Below, piece by piece: positions 1 through 8,634 of a stretch of DNA of 64,000 bases. This DNA is from Candidatus Koribacter versatilis Ellin345. GTDB taxonomy: Bacteria > Acidobacteriota > Terriglobia > Terriglobales > Acidobacteriaceae. The DNA lies in the NCBI RefSeq assembly GCF_000014005.1, contig NC_008009.1, positions 3,844,001-3,908,000 on the forward strand, written 5' to 3'. The position numbers and the translations under genes were made by a program. The notes under the pieces were generated by a model. The model saw only the letters and a program-made list of their open reading frames with translations, was not told the origin of the DNA and did no database searches. Numbering within the stretch: the stretch's first letter is position 1; each line of letters opens with the position of its first letter.

Positions 1-1
1 C

Positions 2-2341
2 GATAAGGTCCAGCGCATGGCCCGCTTTATCGGCATCGAGGGCCGCATCAAGCACGAAGAAGGCATGAAGGACGGCCATAGCGATATCTTCCAGGGCCTC
101 GATTTCTGGGCGCCGAACATCAACATCTTTCGCGACCCTCGCTGGGGACGCGGCCAGGAGACCTACGGCGAAGATCCGTTCCTGACCGCGCGCATGGGCG
201 TGGCTTACGTGAAGGGCCTGCAAGGCGACGACCCCAAGTACTACCTCGCCATCTCTACGCCCAAGCATTACGCGGTGCACAGCGGCCCTGAGACCACGCG
301 CCACTTCGCGGACGTGAAGGTCAGCAAGCACGACGAGCTCGATACCTATCTGCCCGCCTTCCGCGCCACCGTCACCGAAGCCAAGGCCGGCTCCGTCATG
401 TGTGCCTACAACAGCATCAACGGACAGCCTGCTTGCGTGAACGAATTCCTGCTGCAAGACCAGTTGCGCGGCAAGTGGAACTTCCAGGGCTATGTCGTCT
501 CCGATTGCGAGGCGATCATCAACATCTATCGCGACCACAAGTTCACCAAGACTCAGGCGGAAGCCTCCGCGCTCGCGGTACAGCGCGGCATGGACAACGA
601 ATGCGTCGACTTCGGCAAGCAAAAGGACGATCACGATTACCGTCCCTACTTCGACGCCTACAAGCAGGGCATCTTGAAAGAGAGTGAGATCGATACCGCG
701 CTCGTTCGCCTCTTCACCGCCCGCATGAAGCTTGGCATGTTCGATCCGCCGGAAATGGTCCCCTATTCCAAAATCGATCCCAAGGAATTGGAGAGCGCCG
801 AGCATCGCGAGTTGGCACGAACCCTGGCGAACGAATCCATGGTGCTTCTGAAGAACGATGGCACGCTGCCGCTGAAGAAGTCGGGGCTGAAGATAGCGGT
901 GATCGGCCCATTGGCGGAACAGACGCGCTATCTCCTCGGCAATTACAACGGCACACCGTCACACACCGTCTCCGTGCTCGAAGGTCTCAGGGCGGAGTTC
1001 CCCGACGCGCAGATCACCTTCGAACGTGGCACCCAATTCCTCGATCAGAACGGCGAAGCGGTTCCCTCCAGGGCGTTGACTACCGAGGACGGAAAGCCTG
1101 GCTTGAAAGCGGACTTCTCCACCGGTGAGTTCTTTGGCGACAAGATTCCGCTCACGTCCGCGCAGGCGAGCAATGTTGATTTCACCAACAAAGACATCCC
1201 GCAGGCTGCCGCTGGAAAGTTCCCGCTCAACGTGGAATGGAGTGGCTTCCTCACCGCCAGTGAGACCGGGCGGTACAGCCTCGGCGTGCGTGCGCTAGGA
1301 AACGCCGCCATCGTCGAAGTAGATGGCAAGCCCCTCGCCAGGGAGTGGCTCGACGGACAGCACGTGCAAACCGCGGTCGGCCACATTCATCTCGAGCAAG
1401 GCAAGAAGATCGCCATCAAGGTGCGCTACTCCATCCGGCAAGCCGGCCCCATGCAGGCGCAATTGATCTGGTCGAAGTTCGATCCGACGCCGAATCCCGC
1501 AGCTGTGACGGCAGCCAAGAATGCCGATGTCGTCATCGCTGTGCTCGGCATCACCAGCGACCTGGAAGGCGAAGAGATGCCTGTCAGCGAGGAAGGCTTC
1601 AACGGCGGCGATCGGACCAGCCTCGACCTTCCAAAACCGGAGCAGCAACTGCTCGAGTCCATTTCGGCCGCGGGCAAGCCGGTGGTCCTCGTGCTGTCGA
1701 ACGGCAGCGCGCTGTCGGTGAATTGGGCGCAGCAACACGCCAACGCGATTCTCGAAGGCTGGTATCCCGGCGAAGAAGGCGGGACCGCCATTGCCCAAAC
1801 GCTCTCCGGCAAAAACAACCCGGCAGGACGCCTCCCGGTCACGTTCTACACCGGCACTGAGCAACTGCCGCCCTTCGAAGATTACGCGATGAAAGGACGC
1901 ACCTATCGCTACTTCGAAGGCAAGCCGCTCTACCCGTTCGGATATGGCCTGAGCTACACCACGTTCTCTTATCGCGACCTCGCGCTTCCCAAGGCTCCGT
2001 TGAACGCAGGCGACCCGGTGACAGCGCAAGTCACAGTCACCAACACCGGAAAAGTGGAAGGCGATGAAGTGGCGCAGCTCTACCTCTCGTTCCCAAACAT
2101 CGCGGGAGCACCGCTGCGCGCACTGCGCGGATTCCGGCGTATTCACCTCAAGGCGGGCGAATCGCAGACGATAAAGTTCGAACTGAAGGACCGGGACTTG
2201 AGCATGGTCAATGAAGCGGGCGATCCCATCATCGCGGAGGGCGAGTACTCCGTCTCGGTAGGTGGCGGCCAACCGGACACCGGCGCACCGACGGTCTCTG
2301 GAAAATTCCAGATACAGGGGACGAAGAAGCTGCCGGAATAA
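2..2341 (+). CDS. Glycoside hydrolase family 3 beta-xylosidase/beta-glucosidase with PA14 insert (5'-truncated by window edge)
   Basis: This is an exo-acting GH3 enzyme that releases beta-linked sugars from plant-type oligosaccharides. The frame is already open at the first bases, so the true start lies upstream; residues below count from the Met at base 17. The N-terminal GH3 barrel contains KHY (83-85) and the nucleophile Asp163 in the block GYVVSDCEAI, a form typical of beta-xylosidases. A PA14-like lectin domain (about 363-495) is inserted into the second GH3 domain. The C-terminal 110 residues form a fibronectin-III-like domain after YPFGYGLSYT. The signal peptide, if any, is outside the window. 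Xylosidase versus glucosidase cannot be settled from sequence alone. Confidence 0.93.
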   Translation, partial: DKVQRMARFIGIEGRIKHEEGMKDGHSDIFQGLDFWAPNINIFRDPRWGRGQETYGEDPFLTARMGVAYVKGLQGDDPKYYLAISTPKHYAVHSGPETTRHFADVKVSKHDELDTYLPAFRATVTEAKAGSVMCAYNSINGQPACVNEFLLQDQLRGKWNFQGYVVSDCEAIINIYRDHKFTKTQAEASALAVQRGMDNECVDFGKQKDDHDYRPYFDAYKQGILKESEIDTALVRLFTARMKLGMFDPPEMVPYSKIDPKELESAEHRELARTLANESMVLLKNDGTLPLKKSGLKIAVIGPLAEQTRYLLGNYNGTPSHTVSVLEGLRAEFPDAQITFERGTQFLDQNGEAVPSRALTTEDGKPGLKADFSTGEFFGDKIPLTSAQASNVDFTNKDIPQAAAGKFPLNVEWSGFLTASETGRYSLGVRALGNAAIVEVDGKPLAREWLDGQHVQTAVGHIHLEQGKKIAIKVRYSIRQAGPMQAQLIWSKFDPTPNPAAVTAAKNADVVIAVLGITSDLEGEEMPVSEEGFNGGDRTSLDLPKPEQQLLESISAAGKPVVLVLSNGSALSVNWAQQHANAILEGWYPGEEGGTAIAQTLSGKNNPAGRLPVTFYTGTEQLPPFEDYAMKGRTYRYFEGKPLYPFGYGLSYTTFSYRDLALPKAPLNAGDPVTAQVTVTNTGKVEGDEVAQLYLSFPNIAGAPLRALRGFRRIHLKAGESQTIKFELKDRDLSMVNEAGDPIIAEGEYSVSVGGGQPDTGAPTVSGKFQIQGTKKLPE

Positions 2342-2383
2342 CGGGGTGCGCCGTTCTGAGGAAGCCGCTGGGTACCGAAGTAT

Positions 2384-3925
2384 TCATTTGCCTGGCGTGA
2401 AGTACAGGTCCTGGTAGTCGTAACTGAAATCCGCGAGGGGCGAGACTGGCAGCATGGTGAAGTGGTGGATGGTGCCGTCGGGGTTCAGCGCGAAGGTGAC
2501 GTAGGCATCTTCTAGAGCCCAGTGGAGTTTGAAGGTGTCGTGCTGCCACGGGGTGAGTTCGCCAGTGGCATTCTGGGAGCGGTCGAGGGTGAAGGTGAGC
2601 TTGCCGTCCTTCATGGCGATGGTCGCGGGACCGTACCAGGCGTCACGATAGGCTCCGGCGTATTTCGCGAGCGGGAGCGAGGGGCCTGAACTGGCGACGC
2701 GTTCGGTGGCGGCTTTCTTCATGGTTTCGTCGGCGTCGTGCTGCGATTTTTCGTCAGCAGATTTCCAGGCGGCGATCCAGTCGTTGCCGGTGATGCCCAA
2801 GTAGGAATCGACGATGTGGTAGGCGATGGCGTTCATGGGGCCGTCGGAGGTGTCGGTGTTGGTGAGGACGACGACACCGAGGTTCTGATCGGGGACCATG
2901 AGGACGCGGGTGAGGAAGCCCATGAGACCGCCGGAGTGTCCGACGAGTTTGTGGCCGTGATATTCCCGCAGGCCCCAACCGAGACCGTAGGCAGAGAAGT
3001 CGGTGTTCAGGGCGGCGAGCGGGCCGGTGCTGTTCTCCGTGGGCACGATGGTTTGGGGCGACCACATCTCTTGCCATTGCTTTTCGCTGAAGAGGCGCTT
3101 GTCGCCGTTCGGTAGCTTGCCTTGATTGAGTTGCGCCATCATCCACTTCGCGAGGTCGGAGACGGAAGAGTTAATGGCGCCAGCGGAGCTGATGGTGTCT
3201 TTGTTCTCCATGGCGTCAACGGTCATCTTGCTTTCGTTGCGCGAATGCGGCCATGCGAAGTCTGCGCCGGGTTTGAGATCGGCGTTGCTGAAGTTACTGG
3301 AATTCATGCCGAGCGGTTGGAAGATGCGCTCGCGAACCGACTCTTCCCACGACTTGCCGGTGACTGCCGCCGTGAGTTCACCGGCGGTGATGAACATCAG
3401 ATTGCTATAGGCGTACTTGCTGCGGAAGCTGTAGGCCGGCTTCATGTAACGGATGCGCTGCACGATTTCAGCGCGGGTGTACGTGGTGCGCGGCCAGAGA
3501 AGCATGTCCCCCTCGCCGAGGCCGAGTCCGCTGCGATGGCAGAGCAGGTCGCGCACTGTCATTTCGTGCGAAGCGTAGGGATCGTACATGGCGAAGCCGG
3601 GGAGCTTTTCGGAGACTTTATCGTCCCACGAGAGTTTGCCTTCGTCGACGAGGGTTGCGATCGTGGCGGCGCTGAAGGCCTTGGTGTTGGAGCCGATGCC
3701 GAAGAGGGTGTTCTCGGTGACGGGCGCGGGATCACCGAGTTTTTTAACGCCGTAACCTTTGGCGAAGACGAGGCGGCCGTCCTTGACGATGGCAACGGCG
3801 ATGCCGGGAGTATCGAAGACCTTACGGGCGCGTTCGACGTAGGCGTCGAGATCGGAGGGAGTGAGTTGCGCCAGGGCCGCGGAGGAGAGGAGAAGGATGA
3901 AAGCGAGAGTCCGGAAGCATCGCAT
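2384..3925 (-). CDS. Secreted serine beta-lactamase-fold hydrolase (class C / PBP4*-like) with DUF3471-type C-terminal domain
   Basis: The 513-residue product begins with a Sec signal peptide ending near Ala19-Gln20. It shows the three landmarks of the serine beta-lactamase/DD-peptidase fold: SNTK (79-82, acylated Ser79), YSN (173-175) and HSGG (330-333, in place of KTG). The last 110 residues look like the small beta domain that follows many such hydrolases in Acidobacteriota. Members act as peptidases or esterases as often as beta-lactamases, so resistance should not be assumed. It converges on the GH3 gene and is probably monocistronic. The substrate is unknown. Confidence 0.9.
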   Translation of the reverse strand: MRCFRTLAFILLLSSAALAQLTPSDLDAYVERARKVFDTPGIAVAIVKDGRLVFAKGYGVKKLGDPAPVTENTLFGIGSNTKAFSAATIATLVDEGKLSWDDKVSEKLPGFAMYDPYASHEMTVRDLLCHRSGLGLGEGDMLLWPRTTYTRAEIVQRIRYMKPAYSFRSKYAYSNLMFITAGELTAAVTGKSWEESVRERIFQPLGMNSSNFSNADLKPGADFAWPHSRNESKMTVDAMENKDTISSAGAINSSVSDLAKWMMAQLNQGKLPNGDKRLFSEKQWQEMWSPQTIVPTENSTGPLAALNTDFSAYGLGWGLREYHGHKLVGHSGGLMGFLTRVLMVPDQNLGVVVLTNTDTSDGPMNAIAYHIVDSYLGITGNDWIAAWKSADEKSQHDADETMKKAATERVASSGPSLPLAKYAGAYRDAWYGPATIAMKDGKLTFTLDRSQNATGELTPWQHDTFKLHWALEDAYVTFALNPDGTIHHFTMLPVSPLADFSYDYQDLYFTPGK

Positions 3926-3969
3926 GGGCGAGGACAGTGTCAGGGTGGGAGGGGAGGAGCGTCAAGCGA

Positions 3970-3993
3970 AAGGCGCAGCCGAAGCTGCGCCTT
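3970..3993 (-). terminator. Hairpin terminator downstream of mrp
   Basis: A perfect 10-bp inverted repeat AAGGCGCAGC/GCTGCGCCTT with a four-base loop (TTCG on the minus strand) lies 16 bases past the mrp stop codon. The U-tract is short (TTTC), so termination may be only moderate. Confidence 0.6.
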
Positions 3994-4009
3994 CTCAATG
4001 CGAACACAT

Positions 4010-4858
4010 TTAGCTGATCTCGACGACACTGCCACCATCGGCTTCGCGGATTTCTTTCACGCGTTTTTCGACTTCGCGGGCGAAGGCGAAGATGGATTTG
4101 GCGTGCGGGTTCGATTCGCCTTCGAGGACGATGGGGTGACCGGAGTCGCCGCCTTTGCGGATGTCGGGATCGAGTTCGATGCGGCCCAGGAACGGGAGGC
4201 TGAATTGGCGCGCGGTATGTTCGCCGCCGCCTTTGGAGAAGATGTCGATCTCGTGGTTGCAGTGCGGGCAGACGAAGAAGCTCATGTTCTCGACTAGGCC
4301 GAGGATGTCGACCTTGACCTGCTTGAACATCTCGATGGCCTTGCGCGCATCTTGCAGCGAGACATCCGACGGCGTCGTGACGACGATGGCGCCGGTGACG
4401 GGCACGGTTTGGATGAGGGAGATGGCGACGTCGCCGGTGCCGGGAGGCAGATCAACGATGAGGTAGTCGAGTGCACCCCATTCCACTTGCGAGATGAACT
4501 GGCGAATGATGGAGTGGAGCATGGGGCCGCGCCACACGAGCGGCTTGTCGCCGGGGTTGAGTAGGCCGACGGAGATGACGCGGAGGCCGTAGCGCTCGGC
4601 GGGGAGGATGCGGTTCTCGCCGATGACCTGCGGGGCTTCCTGGGTGCCGAGCATGAGCGGAACGTTGGGGCCGTAGACGTCGGCGTCGAGGAGGCCGACT
4701 TTGTGTCCCATGCGCGCGAGGGCGACCGCGAGGTTAACGGAGAGCGTGGTCTTCCCTACTCCACCTTTGCCGGAGCCAACAGTGATGATGGCGTTCACGC
4801 CGGGAAGCGGTTGCGGTCCTTGCGGTTCAGCATGCGGGTGCGAGTGCGAATGAGACAC
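4010..4858 (-). CDS. mrp: Mrp/ApbC-family P-loop ATPase, iron-sulfur cluster carrier
   Basis: This cytosolic P-loop ATPase of the Mrp/NBP35 family is thought to carry Fe-S clusters to apoproteins. The deviant Walker A GKGGVGKT is at about residues 30-37, the switch Asp at LLDADVYGPN, and the family-defining C-P-H-C pair at Cys197/Cys200, which would bridge a cluster in a dimer. At 282 residues it lacks the N-terminal DUF59 domain of long Mrp proteins. Instead it starts with a histidine-rich leader (four His in the first nine residues) that could bind metal. The neighbouring hydrolases suggest no shared operon. Confidence 0.93.
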   Translation of the reverse strand: MSHSHSHPHAEPQGPQPLPGVNAIITVGSGKGGVGKTTLSVNLAVALARMGHKVGLLDADVYGPNVPLMLGTQEAPQVIGENRILPAERYGLRVISVGLLNPGDKPLVWRGPMLHSIIRQFISQVEWGALDYLIVDLPPGTGDVAISLIQTVPVTGAIVVTTPSDVSLQDARKAIEMFKQVKVDILGLVENMSFFVCPHCNHEIDIFSKGGGEHTARQFSLPFLGRIELDPDIRKGGDSGHPIVLEGESNPHAKSIFAFAREVEKRVKEIREADGGSVVEIS

Positions 4859-4974
4859 GGGGATTCCTTAATCGAATGGAGATCAGAACAGAACTTTTGA
4901 TTATAGAGGAATGAGAGGGATGCGGAATTCGCACGGGCGGGACGATACACTTGCGGCGAGGTAAACGGGTCTTT

Positions 4975-6312
4975 ATGAAACGAGCGATATTTGTCGCACT
5001 CATTTTCTCCGCTGTTTCGTGCGCGCAGACAGAGCTTGCCCCGACACCGCCTATGGGGTGGAACAGCTGGAACTCCTACGGGCAGACGATCTCGGAGGCC
5101 GACGTGCGCGCCACTGCCGATGTGATGGCGCAGAAGCTGAAAGCCTTCGGATGGCAGTACGTGGTGATTGATGAAGGCTGGTATGTGCTGAAGCCGGGCG
5201 GCGACGCGAAGCTGTACCAGTTCCGGATGGATGAGAACGGGCGCTTTCTTCCGGCGGAGAGCCGCTTCCCTTCCGCGAAGGACGACGGCATGAAGGCGAT
5301 TGCGGATTACGTACATTCGCTCGGGCTGAAGTTTGGGATCCATGTGATTCGCGGGATCCCGCGCGAGGCGGTGGCGAAGAATTTGCCGATCGCGGGGAGT
5401 TCGTTTCATGCGGCGGAGGCGGCGGATACGAGCGATGTGTGTCCGTGGAATGCGTACAACTACGGGCTGAAGGACAACGCCGCGGGGCAGGCCTATTACG
5501 ACAGCATTGCGAAGCTGTATGCGAGCTGGGGCGTGGACTTCATCAAGATTGATTGCATTTCGTCGCACCCATACAAGGGCGCGGAGATACGGATGATCAG
5601 CGAGGCGCTGCATAAGAGCGGGCGTGCGATGGTGCTGAGCCTGTCGCCGGGGCCGACGCCGCTGGAGAAGGCCGATGAGGTCGCGAAGTACGCGGAGATG
5701 TGGCGCATCTCGGATGACTTCTGGGACCACTGGGGCGTGTGGAAGGGACATGAGTGGTCTCAAGGATTGAAGGCGCAATTCGAGAATGCGGCGAAGTGGA
5801 GCGCGCATCAGACGCCGGGACATCGGCCCGACAATGACATGCTGCCGTTGGGATATCTGGGGCCGCATCCGGGTGAAGGCGAGGTCAGGAATACGCAGTT
5901 CACGGCGGATGAGCAGAAGACGCTGATGACGCTGTGGGCGATTTCGCGGTCGCCGCTGATGATGGGCGGGAACTTGACGAAGATGGATGAGGCGACGCTG
6001 GGAGTGCTGACGAATAAGTCCGTCATAGCGCTTGACCAGCAGTCTCACAACGGCAAGCAAGTGATCAACGATGGGAATACTGTGGTTTGGTTCGCGGAGG
6101 GCTTGTCTCCGATCGCTGGATACGTTGCTGTGTTTAACATTTCTGATCGCGAGCAGTCCGTGAAGTATTCGTGGAAGGAACTTGGTTTAGCGGAGGGAGC
6201 ACGCGTTGCGCGAGATGTTTGGGCGGAACGTTCTTTGGGGAAACAGGAGGGCGTTAACCTGAAGCTTGCGCCCCACGCGTGTGTGCTGTACCAGCTGTCA
6301 TTGTTGAAATAG
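4975..6312 (+). CDS. Secreted GH27 alpha-galactosidase
   Basis: The product hydrolyses terminal alpha-1,6-galactosyl (or related alpha-N-acetylgalactosaminyl/arabinopyranosyl) linkages. ATG 4975 is preferred to the in-frame TTG at 4951 because it directly begins a signal peptide (MKRAIFVALIFSAVSCAQ). The mature N-terminus has the GH27 signature PPMGWNSWNSYG. The nucleophile is Asp193 in DFIKIDC and the acid/base lies in RISDDFW (Asp247/248). A C-terminal beta-sandwich follows the barrel. The 445-residue length is usual for bacterial GH27. With the upstream GH3 gene it suggests plant hemicellulose use. Confidence 0.93.
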   Translation: MKRAIFVALIFSAVSCAQTELAPTPPMGWNSWNSYGQTISEADVRATADVMAQKLKAFGWQYVVIDEGWYVLKPGGDAKLYQFRMDENGRFLPAESRFPSAKDDGMKAIADYVHSLGLKFGIHVIRGIPREAVAKNLPIAGSSFHAAEAADTSDVCPWNAYNYGLKDNAAGQAYYDSIAKLYASWGVDFIKIDCISSHPYKGAEIRMISEALHKSGRAMVLSLSPGPTPLEKADEVAKYAEMWRISDDFWDHWGVWKGHEWSQGLKAQFENAAKWSAHQTPGHRPDNDMLPLGYLGPHPGEGEVRNTQFTADEQKTLMTLWAISRSPLMMGGNLTKMDEATLGVLTNKSVIALDQQSHNGKQVINDGNTVVWFAEGLSPIAGYVAVFNISDREQSVKYSWKELGLAEGARVARDVWAERSLGKQEGVNLKLAPHACVLYQLSLLK

Positions 6313-6323
6313 GGGAATGCAGA

Positions 6324-6352
6324 AAGCCCTCCTGAGTGGAGGGCTTCCTTGT
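6324..6352. terminator. Bidirectional hairpin terminator between GH27 and the crystallin gene
   Basis: A 9-bp perfect stem AAGCCCTCC/GGAGGGCTT with a 5-nt loop lies 12 bases after the GH27 stop. It is followed by CCTTGTT on the plus strand and by TTTCT on the minus strand, so it could end transcription from both convergent genes. Confidence 0.65.
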
Positions 6353-6376
6353 TGGAAACGTTTGTGGTGCGATAGG

Positions 6377-6424
6377 GGTCCTTCGACTCCGTTTCGCTTC
6401 GCGAAACTCCGCTCAGGATGACAG
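6377..6424. repeat. Extragenic TCCTTCGACTCC...GCTCAGGATGACA repeat unit
   Basis: The unit has outer arms TCCT/AGGA around a perfect 7-bp inner hairpin GTTTCGC-TTC-GCGAAAC, itself flanked by direct ACTCC copies. From memory, sequences of this type are dispersed between genes in Acidobacteriota genomes; only one copy is evident in this window. Confidence 0.5.
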
Positions 6425-6460
6425 AGTACCTACCCGTGTTTTACGCAACTCGCAGAGCGG

Positions 6461-7201
6461 TTATCTGGGGCCGCCGGGGTACCACGTGCCGCCCTTCCAG
6501 CCGGCGCCCAGGACCTGGATGGACGAGATGCGGTTGTTCCAGTTCTTGTAGGGATTGTCCTGGGTGCGCCAGCGCGAGAGGTCCTGGACATCGCCCCGGA
6601 AGTGAATACGGAGTCCTCCGAAGCCAGGGTCGTTGAAGGCGACGATTTCGCCGCCACCGAAGACGCGGATGCTGGAGATGGAGTCGTTGAAGCCGCCGGG
6701 CAACGATTCGTAACTCTCACCCGCGGACATGCAGAAGTAATCGCCCTGGAATCCGGGGTTGTGATAGAAGCAGGCGCCGGAGCGGGGGACCTCCGGGCGT
6801 CCCCAGGAGGGCGGAGGCAGCGGACGGAATCCGCCGTGGCGGAAGTTGACCTGCACGGAGCTGATGCGGCCGGCCCAGCTCTTGGAGCGATCGTCGGATA
6901 CGGAGATGGTGTGAAGGTTGGGGACGCTGCCCTCGAGGCGCGTGAAGACGCCGGTGAATCCGAAATAGTTGAAGGCGATGACTTCAGCGCGGCCGAAGAC
7001 CTGGACGGAGTAGACGCCGTTGTCGAAGCCGTCAGTGAAGCGATCTACGGACTCTCCGACGGGGACGCAGAAGGAGCGGCCACGGAAGTTTTCTTCGCGA
7101 TAGAAGCAGGCGCCATCACGGGGCGGCGGTCCTTGTGCGAGTAATGGCAGAGACAGCCCGAAGAGCAGAAACAATGCGAACGCGATGCGACGTAGACCCA
7201 T
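6461..7201 (-). CDS. Secreted beta/gamma-crystallin-family protein
   Basis: The 246-residue product starts at ATG 7201, chosen because AGGAGAG sits just upstream and a signal peptide follows at once (MGLRRIAFALFLLFGLSLPLLAQ). Two homologous modules of about 110 residues are visible. Each opens with a Gly/Phe-rich Greek-key motif (CFYREENFRGRSF; CFYHNPGFQGDYF) and closes with a (N/G)RISS(V/I)QV segment, the usual Ca2+-binding position of crystallin motifs. It is probably an exported Ca2+-binding structural or protective protein. No enzymatic residues are apparent and the role is unknown. Confidence 0.85.
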   Translation of the reverse strand: MGLRRIAFALFLLFGLSLPLLAQGPPPRDGACFYREENFRGRSFCVPVGESVDRFTDGFDNGVYSVQVFGRAEVIAFNYFGFTGVFTRLEGSVPNLHTISVSDDRSKSWAGRISSVQVNFRHGGFRPLPPPSWGRPEVPRSGACFYHNPGFQGDYFCMSAGESYESLPGGFNDSISSIRVFGGGEIVAFNDPGFGGLRIHFRGDVQDLSRWRTQDNPYKNWNNRISSIQVLGAGWKGGTWYPGGPR

Positions 7202-7309
7202 AACTCTCCTTGCGAAGTGCACGCTAATAGAACTGCTTGATGGAGAAGATAACACTGAAGTGCGAGGAGAGTTGCTGCGGGGATGTTGACGGTTTCGTGA
7301 CAGGCAAAA

Positions 7310-7481
7310 GATGCAGGGGCTAAAGCCCAGAATTTTTAGGAGCTGTTTCGGCACGACTGAAGTCGTGCCCTGATACAAAGCCGCTTCGATACTGGTTTTT
7401 CAGCAGCCTGTGCAGTCGTGCCCTGATACGAAGCCGCTTCGATACGAGTCTTTCAGCGCCTGTGAAGTCGTGCCCTGATAC
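7310..7481. repeat. Composite extragenic repeat array, locus A
   Basis: The array starts with hairpin GGGCTAAAGCCC, then a second hairpin GGCACGACT-GAA-GTCGTGCC followed by CTGATAC. Two further tandem units of 52-53 bp (about 7377-7429 and 7430-7481) share AAGCCGCTTCGATAC at the start and AGTCGTGCCCTGATAC at the end but have lost the 5' hairpin arm. A related array lies at 11640-11784. Together with the cydB terminator this accounts for the otherwise gene-free stretch 7202-7583. Confidence 0.75.
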
Positions 7482-7516
7482 AGGTCTCGTTGCGCGATGC
7501 GGGATGAGTTAAAGCG

Positions 7517-7555
7517 AAAAACCCCGCCCTATCCGCTTTGCGGATAAGGACGGGG
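7517..7555 (-). terminator. Rho-independent terminator of cydAB
   Basis: On the minus strand an outer CCCCG/CGGGG stem and an inner TATCCGC/GCGGATA stem are followed by TTTTT. It lies 29 bases after the cydB stop codon. Confidence 0.75.
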
Positions 7556-7583
7556 CACCCAGATCTCAAGACCCAATTACATT

Positions 7584-8633
7584 TCAATAGCCGTGGTCGC
7601 TGCCGTCGCTCAGGCTTACTTTGCCTCGGAACATGCGGTAGACGAACACGAAGTAGCCGACGGTGAAGACCATGCCGATTGACCACCACACAAGACCGAT
7701 GGTGAGGCCATACGTCGGTGCGGAGGCGTTTTGAATGGTGAGGCTCCAGTCGGGATTGGTGCTCGCTGGCAGGACCGTTGGATAGAGCGCGAAGACGGCG
7801 CCGACGAGCATGACAGTGATGTAGAGAGCTGAGGAGACGAACGCAGCCTTGTCGTTGCCCTTCTTGCGGAAGACGAACATTCCGCCGAGGGTCGCAACCA
7901 CGAGGATGGGGATGAGCCATCCCACGGGCCAGCGTTTGTAATTCGCCAAGACTTCCGGACGGATAGAGGTCGTGGCGATGAGGCTGACGATGGTGAGGAG
8001 CACCTGCACAGGCCACAGGACAGCGGCAGTCTTGCGGCAGCGCTGGTTCAAGTCGCCTTCGGTCTTCGAGGCGACATAGAACGCGCCATGCGCGGTAAGC
8101 GTTACGGCGGCGATGACGCCGCACAGCACCGTGTACCAATCAAGAATGCCGGGATGCGGGCCGACGCGCCAGTTGGTCCAGAGCGGCTCAAAGAAGTAGC
8201 GGTCTTCGCCGAGGGGGACGCCGCGGATGACATTGCCGAGAGCGGCGCCAAAGAAGATCGTCAGCAGAAGGCTGGAGAGCGAGAAGACGACGTCGAAGAA
8301 ACCTTTCCAGACGTCACTTTGGATGTGGGTGCGGAACTCGATGCCGATGGCGCGACCCATGAGCAGCCAGAGCACCATCATGAGCGGAAGGTAGAAGCCG
8401 CTGAAGCCCGAGGCGTAGAGCTGCGGGAAGGCGAAGTAGAGCGTGCCTCCGGCGGAGAGCAGCCAGACTTCATTGCCATCCCATACGGGGCCGATGCTGC
8501 GGATGATCAGGCGGCGTTCTTCGTCAGTGCGAGCGACGAAGAGATGCAGCACGCCGGCACCGAGATCGAAGCCATCGAGTACGACGTAGGCGGCGACCAT
8601 GACCGCCACAATGCAAAACCAGAGTGTCGGCAT
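7584..8633 (-). CDS. cydB: Cytochrome bd ubiquinol oxidase subunit II
   Basis: CydB is the integral membrane partner of CydA in the quinol:O2 oxidoreductase with high oxygen affinity. The 349-residue protein is almost wholly hydrophobic with about nine membrane helices. It carries the family N-terminus (LWFCIVAVMVAAYVVLDGFDLGAGV) and the conserved segment GPVWDGNEVWLLSAGGTLYFAFP. It starts one base after the cydA stop codon, so the two are translationally coupled. No cydX-like small ORF or cydCD genes are evident here. Confidence 0.96.
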   Translation of the reverse strand: MPTLWFCIVAVMVAAYVVLDGFDLGAGVLHLFVARTDEERRLIIRSIGPVWDGNEVWLLSAGGTLYFAFPQLYASGFSGFYLPLMMVLWLLMGRAIGIEFRTHIQSDVWKGFFDVVFSLSSLLLTIFFGAALGNVIRGVPLGEDRYFFEPLWTNWRVGPHPGILDWYTVLCGVIAAVTLTAHGAFYVASKTEGDLNQRCRKTAAVLWPVQVLLTIVSLIATTSIRPEVLANYKRWPVGWLIPILVVATLGGMFVFRKKGNDKAAFVSSALYITVMLVGAVFALYPTVLPASTNPDWSLTIQNASAPTYGLTIGLVWWSIGMVFTVGYFVFVYRMFRGKVSLSDGSDHGY

Positions 8634-8634
8634 A

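Noticed and set aside
1295-2272. 325-codon open frame on the minus strand inside the GH3 gene
   Set aside because: It lies wholly opposite a clear GH3 coding region and its translation is Arg/Ala/Val-rich without domains, as expected for an antisense frame in GC-rich DNA.
2384-3925. Antibiotic-resistance beta-lactamase
   Set aside because: The fold is right, but the DUF3471-like tail and HSGG in place of KTG are typical of peptidase/esterase relatives; resistance is not supported.
3122-4297. 391-codon plus-strand frame across the beta-lactamase-fold and mrp genes
   Set aside because: It runs antisense to two well-supported genes and has no start signal or recognisable motif.
4795-6060. 421-codon minus-strand frame opposite the GH27 gene
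   Set aside because: The Arg/His/Leu-rich translation lacks any domain and the plus-strand frame has complete GH27 motifs.
7310-7481. Tandem repeats as a possible CRISPR array
   Set aside because: Units are directly adjacent without unique spacers, are degenerate, and no cas genes are near.
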